From NCBI RefSeq assembly GCF_013410455.1, contig NZ_JACCFW010000001.1, positions 1 through 64,000 of the forward strand: a stretch of DNA of 64,000 bases, in the 5' to 3' direction. Source of the stretch: Allobranchiibius huperziae. GTDB lineage: Bacteria > Actinomycetota > Actinomycetes > Actinomycetales > Dermatophilaceae. This document shows, piece by piece, positions 61,800 to 64,000 of the stretch. Each line of letters begins with the position of its first letter. The first letter of the stretch is position 1. A model generated the notes under the pieces. The model searched no databases. It had not been told where the DNA came from and saw nothing but the letters and a program-made list of their open reading frames with translations. The translations under genes and the position numbers were made by a program.

Positions 61800-64000
61800 G
61801 TGCCGCGTCGCCCGATGGGACGGGTGTCGATCCGCAACCTGCGCGCGCACAAGGTGCGGCTGATCCTGACGGTGCTGTCGGTGATCCTCGGCACGGCGTT
61901 CGTGACCGGGTCCTACGTCTTCACCGACACCCTCAAGCACAGTTTCACCGGCATCTTCAACGACGCGTACAAGGGCATCGCCACCCACGTGGAGCCGGCG
62001 CACAGCTACGACGCGGGTGTCCCTTTCGGTGATCTGGCGACGATCCGGCGGGTGTCGGGGGTCGATCGGGTCGCGCCGGGCGTCGAGCGACCTGCCGCGC
62101 TGGTCAACTCCCAAGGCACCAAGGTCGCGAGCGGCGGAGCGCCCAGCGTCGCGGACACCTGGACGGTGCCCGCCGACCGCATCGGCGACCCGACCCAGTT
62201 CGAGTCCGGCGGGCCGCCGACTGCCTCGGGGGAGGCGGTGATCAACGCCGGGGCGGCGCGCAAGGGCGACATCAAGGTCGGCGACCGGGTGCGGATCGTG
62301 CTGTCGAACCGGCCGGTGCTCACGCTGACGGTGTCGGGGATCTACCGCACCAAGACCGAGAGCGGCGGCTACATCGGGGTGCTCCTCAGCCCCGCTCAAG
62401 CGGTCCAGGTGCTGTCGGACGGGCGCCACTACACCTCTGTGGACGTGTCGGCGAAGCCCGGCGTGAGCGAGGACGAGCTGACGTCGCGGATCGCCAAGAT
62501 CCTCCCTTCCGGGCTCACCGTCGAGACCGGCACCAAGCTGCGGGACGACACGAACGCCCAGATCCAGACCGCGTTGTCGTTCGTCAACTACCTGCTGCTG
62601 GCCTTCGGATTCATCGCCCTGATCGTCGGCACCTTCATCATCTACAACACCTTCTCGATGATCGTCGCCCAGCGGCTGCGCGAGCTCGCGCTACTGCGGG
62701 CGGTCGGTGCGAGCCGCAAGCAGGTGCGCCGGTCGGTGCTGCTGGAGGCGTTGTTCACCGGAGTGATCGGCAGCGTGCTCGGCATCGTCGGCGGGGTGGG
62801 TCTCGCGATCGGGTTGCGCGAGCTGCTGAACGCGTTCAACGTCGGCCTGCCGTCCGGCACCTTGCTGCTGCGACCGCGCACGCTCGTCGTGGCCCTGGTC
62901 CTGGGTGTGGGGGTGACCCTCCTCTCGGCGTACATCCCCGCCCGACGCGCGTCGTCGATCGCCCCGGTCGAGGCGATGCGCGAGGAGTTCGCCATCCCGT
63001 CGGCCTCCAGCTCCACCCGGCGCACCATCCTCGGTCTCGCGCTGCTGGTCCTCGGTGTGGTCCTCACGGTGCTCGGAGCGACCTCGTCCTCCACGTCGCA
63101 CGGGTCCGCCCTGATCGGCGCCGGGTTGCTGGGAGTGGGAGGCGCAGCGCTGATGCTCTCGCCGGTGCTCGCGCGCATCGTCATCCCGCCGATCGGGTGG
63201 GTCGCCGGGCGCCCGTTCGGCCGGCCGGGCACCTTGGCACCTTCGAACGCGGTCCGCAACCCGCGGCGTACGGCGGCCACGGCCTTCGCGCTGACCCTCG
63301 GACTGCTCATCGTCAGCGGCATCTCGGTGATCGGTGCGTCCGCCAAGGGCAGCGTGAACCACCTCTTCGACAACAACGTGCGCGCCGACCTCGTGCTGAC
63401 CGCAGGCCAGCAGGGGACGGTGCCGCAGCCGGCGATCGACGCTGCGGCCAAGCAGGACGGCGTCGGTTCGATGACGCAGTTCCACCTCGCGTTCGGTCTC
63501 CTCGACGGAGCCGAGGAGACCGGGAGCGGCGTCGACGGACCACTCCCCGCGGTGCTGGCCCTGACACCGGTCTCGGGATCGATCTCGCCCACCGGCGACA
63601 ACCTGGTCGCCAGCGAGTCCAAGGCGCGTGAGCGCGGTTGGACCATCGGGTCGATGCACACGCTCACCCACCCGGGCGTCGGGTCGGTGCGGTTGAAGCT
63701 GGTCGGCATCTACCAGGACAGCCAGCTCGCCGGGGCGTGGCTGGTGAGCGGCGCGACGTACCGCAGCCTCACTCCGGCGAACGAGCGAGCGGCGGAGGTC
63801 GGCCTCATCCGGGTCGCGCCCGGGGCCGACCTGTCACAGGTGCAGGCGCGGGTGGAGAAGGCGACCAACCCGTACTACGTGGTCTCGGTCGACACCCGCA
63901 CCCAGTTCAAGGGACAGATCGCGGCACAGGTCAACACCCTGCTCGGGTTGCTCTACGCGCTGCTCGCATTGGCGATCGTCATCGCGATCCTGGGGATCAT
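61800..64000 (+). CDS. FtsX-family ABC permease, cut by window edge
   Basis: About 733 residues visible from GTG 61800 (PRRPMGRVSIRNLRAHKVRL). The typical large two-half FtsX-like permease: helix 1 LTVLSVILGTAFVTGSYVF, an extracytoplasmic domain, three helices (LLLAFGFIALIVGTFIIYN, VIGSVLGIVGGVGLAIGL, LVVALVLGVGVTLLSAYI), then LAPSNAVRNPRRTAATAFAL starting the second half. It runs off the right edge while a helix (LALAIVIAILGI) is being encoded. Partner of the ATPase before it; MacB-like exporter of unknown substrate. Confidence 0.92.
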   Translation, partial: MPRRPMGRVSIRNLRAHKVRLILTVLSVILGTAFVTGSYVFTDTLKHSFTGIFNDAYKGIATHVEPAHSYDAGVPFGDLATIRRVSGVDRVAPGVERPAALVNSQGTKVASGGAPSVADTWTVPADRIGDPTQFESGGPPTASGEAVINAGAARKGDIKVGDRVRIVLSNRPVLTLTVSGIYRTKTESGGYIGVLLSPAQAVQVLSDGRHYTSVDVSAKPGVSEDELTSRIAKILPSGLTVETGTKLRDDTNAQIQTALSFVNYLLLAFGFIALIVGTFIIYNTFSMIVAQRLRELALLRAVGASRKQVRRSVLLEALFTGVIGSVLGIVGGVGLAIGLRELLNAFNVGLPSGTLLLRPRTLVVALVLGVGVTLLSAYIPARRASSIAPVEAMREEFAIPSASSSTRRTILGLALLVLGVVLTVLGATSSSTSHGSALIGAGLLGVGGAALMLSPVLARIVIPPIGWVAGRPFGRPGTLAPSNAVRNPRRTAATAFALTLGLLIVSGISVIGASAKGSVNHLFDNNVRADLVLTAGQQGTVPQPAIDAAAKQDGVGSMTQFHLAFGLLDGAEETGSGVDGPLPAVLALTPVSGSISPTGDNLVASESKARERGWTIGSMHTLTHPGVGSVRLKLVGIYQDSQLAGAWLVSGATYRSLTPANERAAEVGLIRVAPGADLSQVQARVEKATNPYYVVSVDTRTQFKGQIAAQVNTLLGLLYALLALAIVIAILGI

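Overview
The window is about 70 % G+C. It has frequent GTG starts, many 4-base stop/start overlaps (GTGA, ATGA), DUF2510, PucR-type and AcoR-type regulators, a DesA3-like desaturase with its own reductase, and a TelA/TerD/TerC cluster. This points to a free-living actinobacterium, probably in or near the Micrococcales; that placement is inference from gene content. No rRNA, tRNA, CRISPR array, insertion sequence or prophage was recognised. Both window edges cut genes: a DMT-type membrane protein at the left and an FtsX-type permease at the right.

1-16.8 kb is mostly core metabolism and regulation: type II dehydroquinase, a secreted repeat protein, a cation-efflux protein, and a PucR-type regulator divergent from a ferredoxin-reductase/acyl-desaturase pair that should form one lipid desaturation system. 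A DUF2510-scramblase protein, LysR/AraC regulators facing small or polyol-dehydrogenase genes, a SpoU-type methyltransferase and a set of small redox enzymes follow.

17.8-26 kb is the most striking block: a nine-gene, almost gapless tellurite/stress (Ter) operon. It holds TelA, two canonical and one or two degenerate TerD-family proteins, a DUF475/TerC membrane protein, a HAD phosphatase and a 549-residue protein made of two phosphoribosyltransferase-like halves. The last two look like a small-molecule (nucleoside-like) biosynthetic arm tied to the metal-sensing arm.

26-35 kb holds an efflux pump, amidase, PhyH-type dioxygenase, ABM monooxygenase, and an AcoR/MimR-type regulator divergent from amidohydrolase-DUF59-alcohol dehydrogenase. 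These three genes normally trail the propane/acetone-type diiron monooxygenase operon (mimABCD/prmABCD), but the monooxygenase itself is absent. 35-38.7 kb is a lower-G+C, decayed stretch: a frameshifted TetX-like flavin monooxygenase, a truncated TMEM175 channel, an orphan ATP-grasp protein and a secreted protein. 39-44.9 kb carries a segmental duplication in which an esterase and an Lrp/AsnC regulator each occur twice, one member of each pair being damaged.

44.9-64 kb includes the homogentisate pathway (HppD, HmgA, FahA) with its divergent Lrp/AsnC regulator, a second desaturase, a YitT-type membrane protein, a CPBP-ABC ATPase-permease operon, MarR plus MFS efflux, a DUF899 protein, a formamidopyrimidine-DNA glycosylase-like protein, rhodanese, pyridoxal kinase, an L,D-transpeptidase, a double GNAT and a MacB/FtsX-type ABC exporter.
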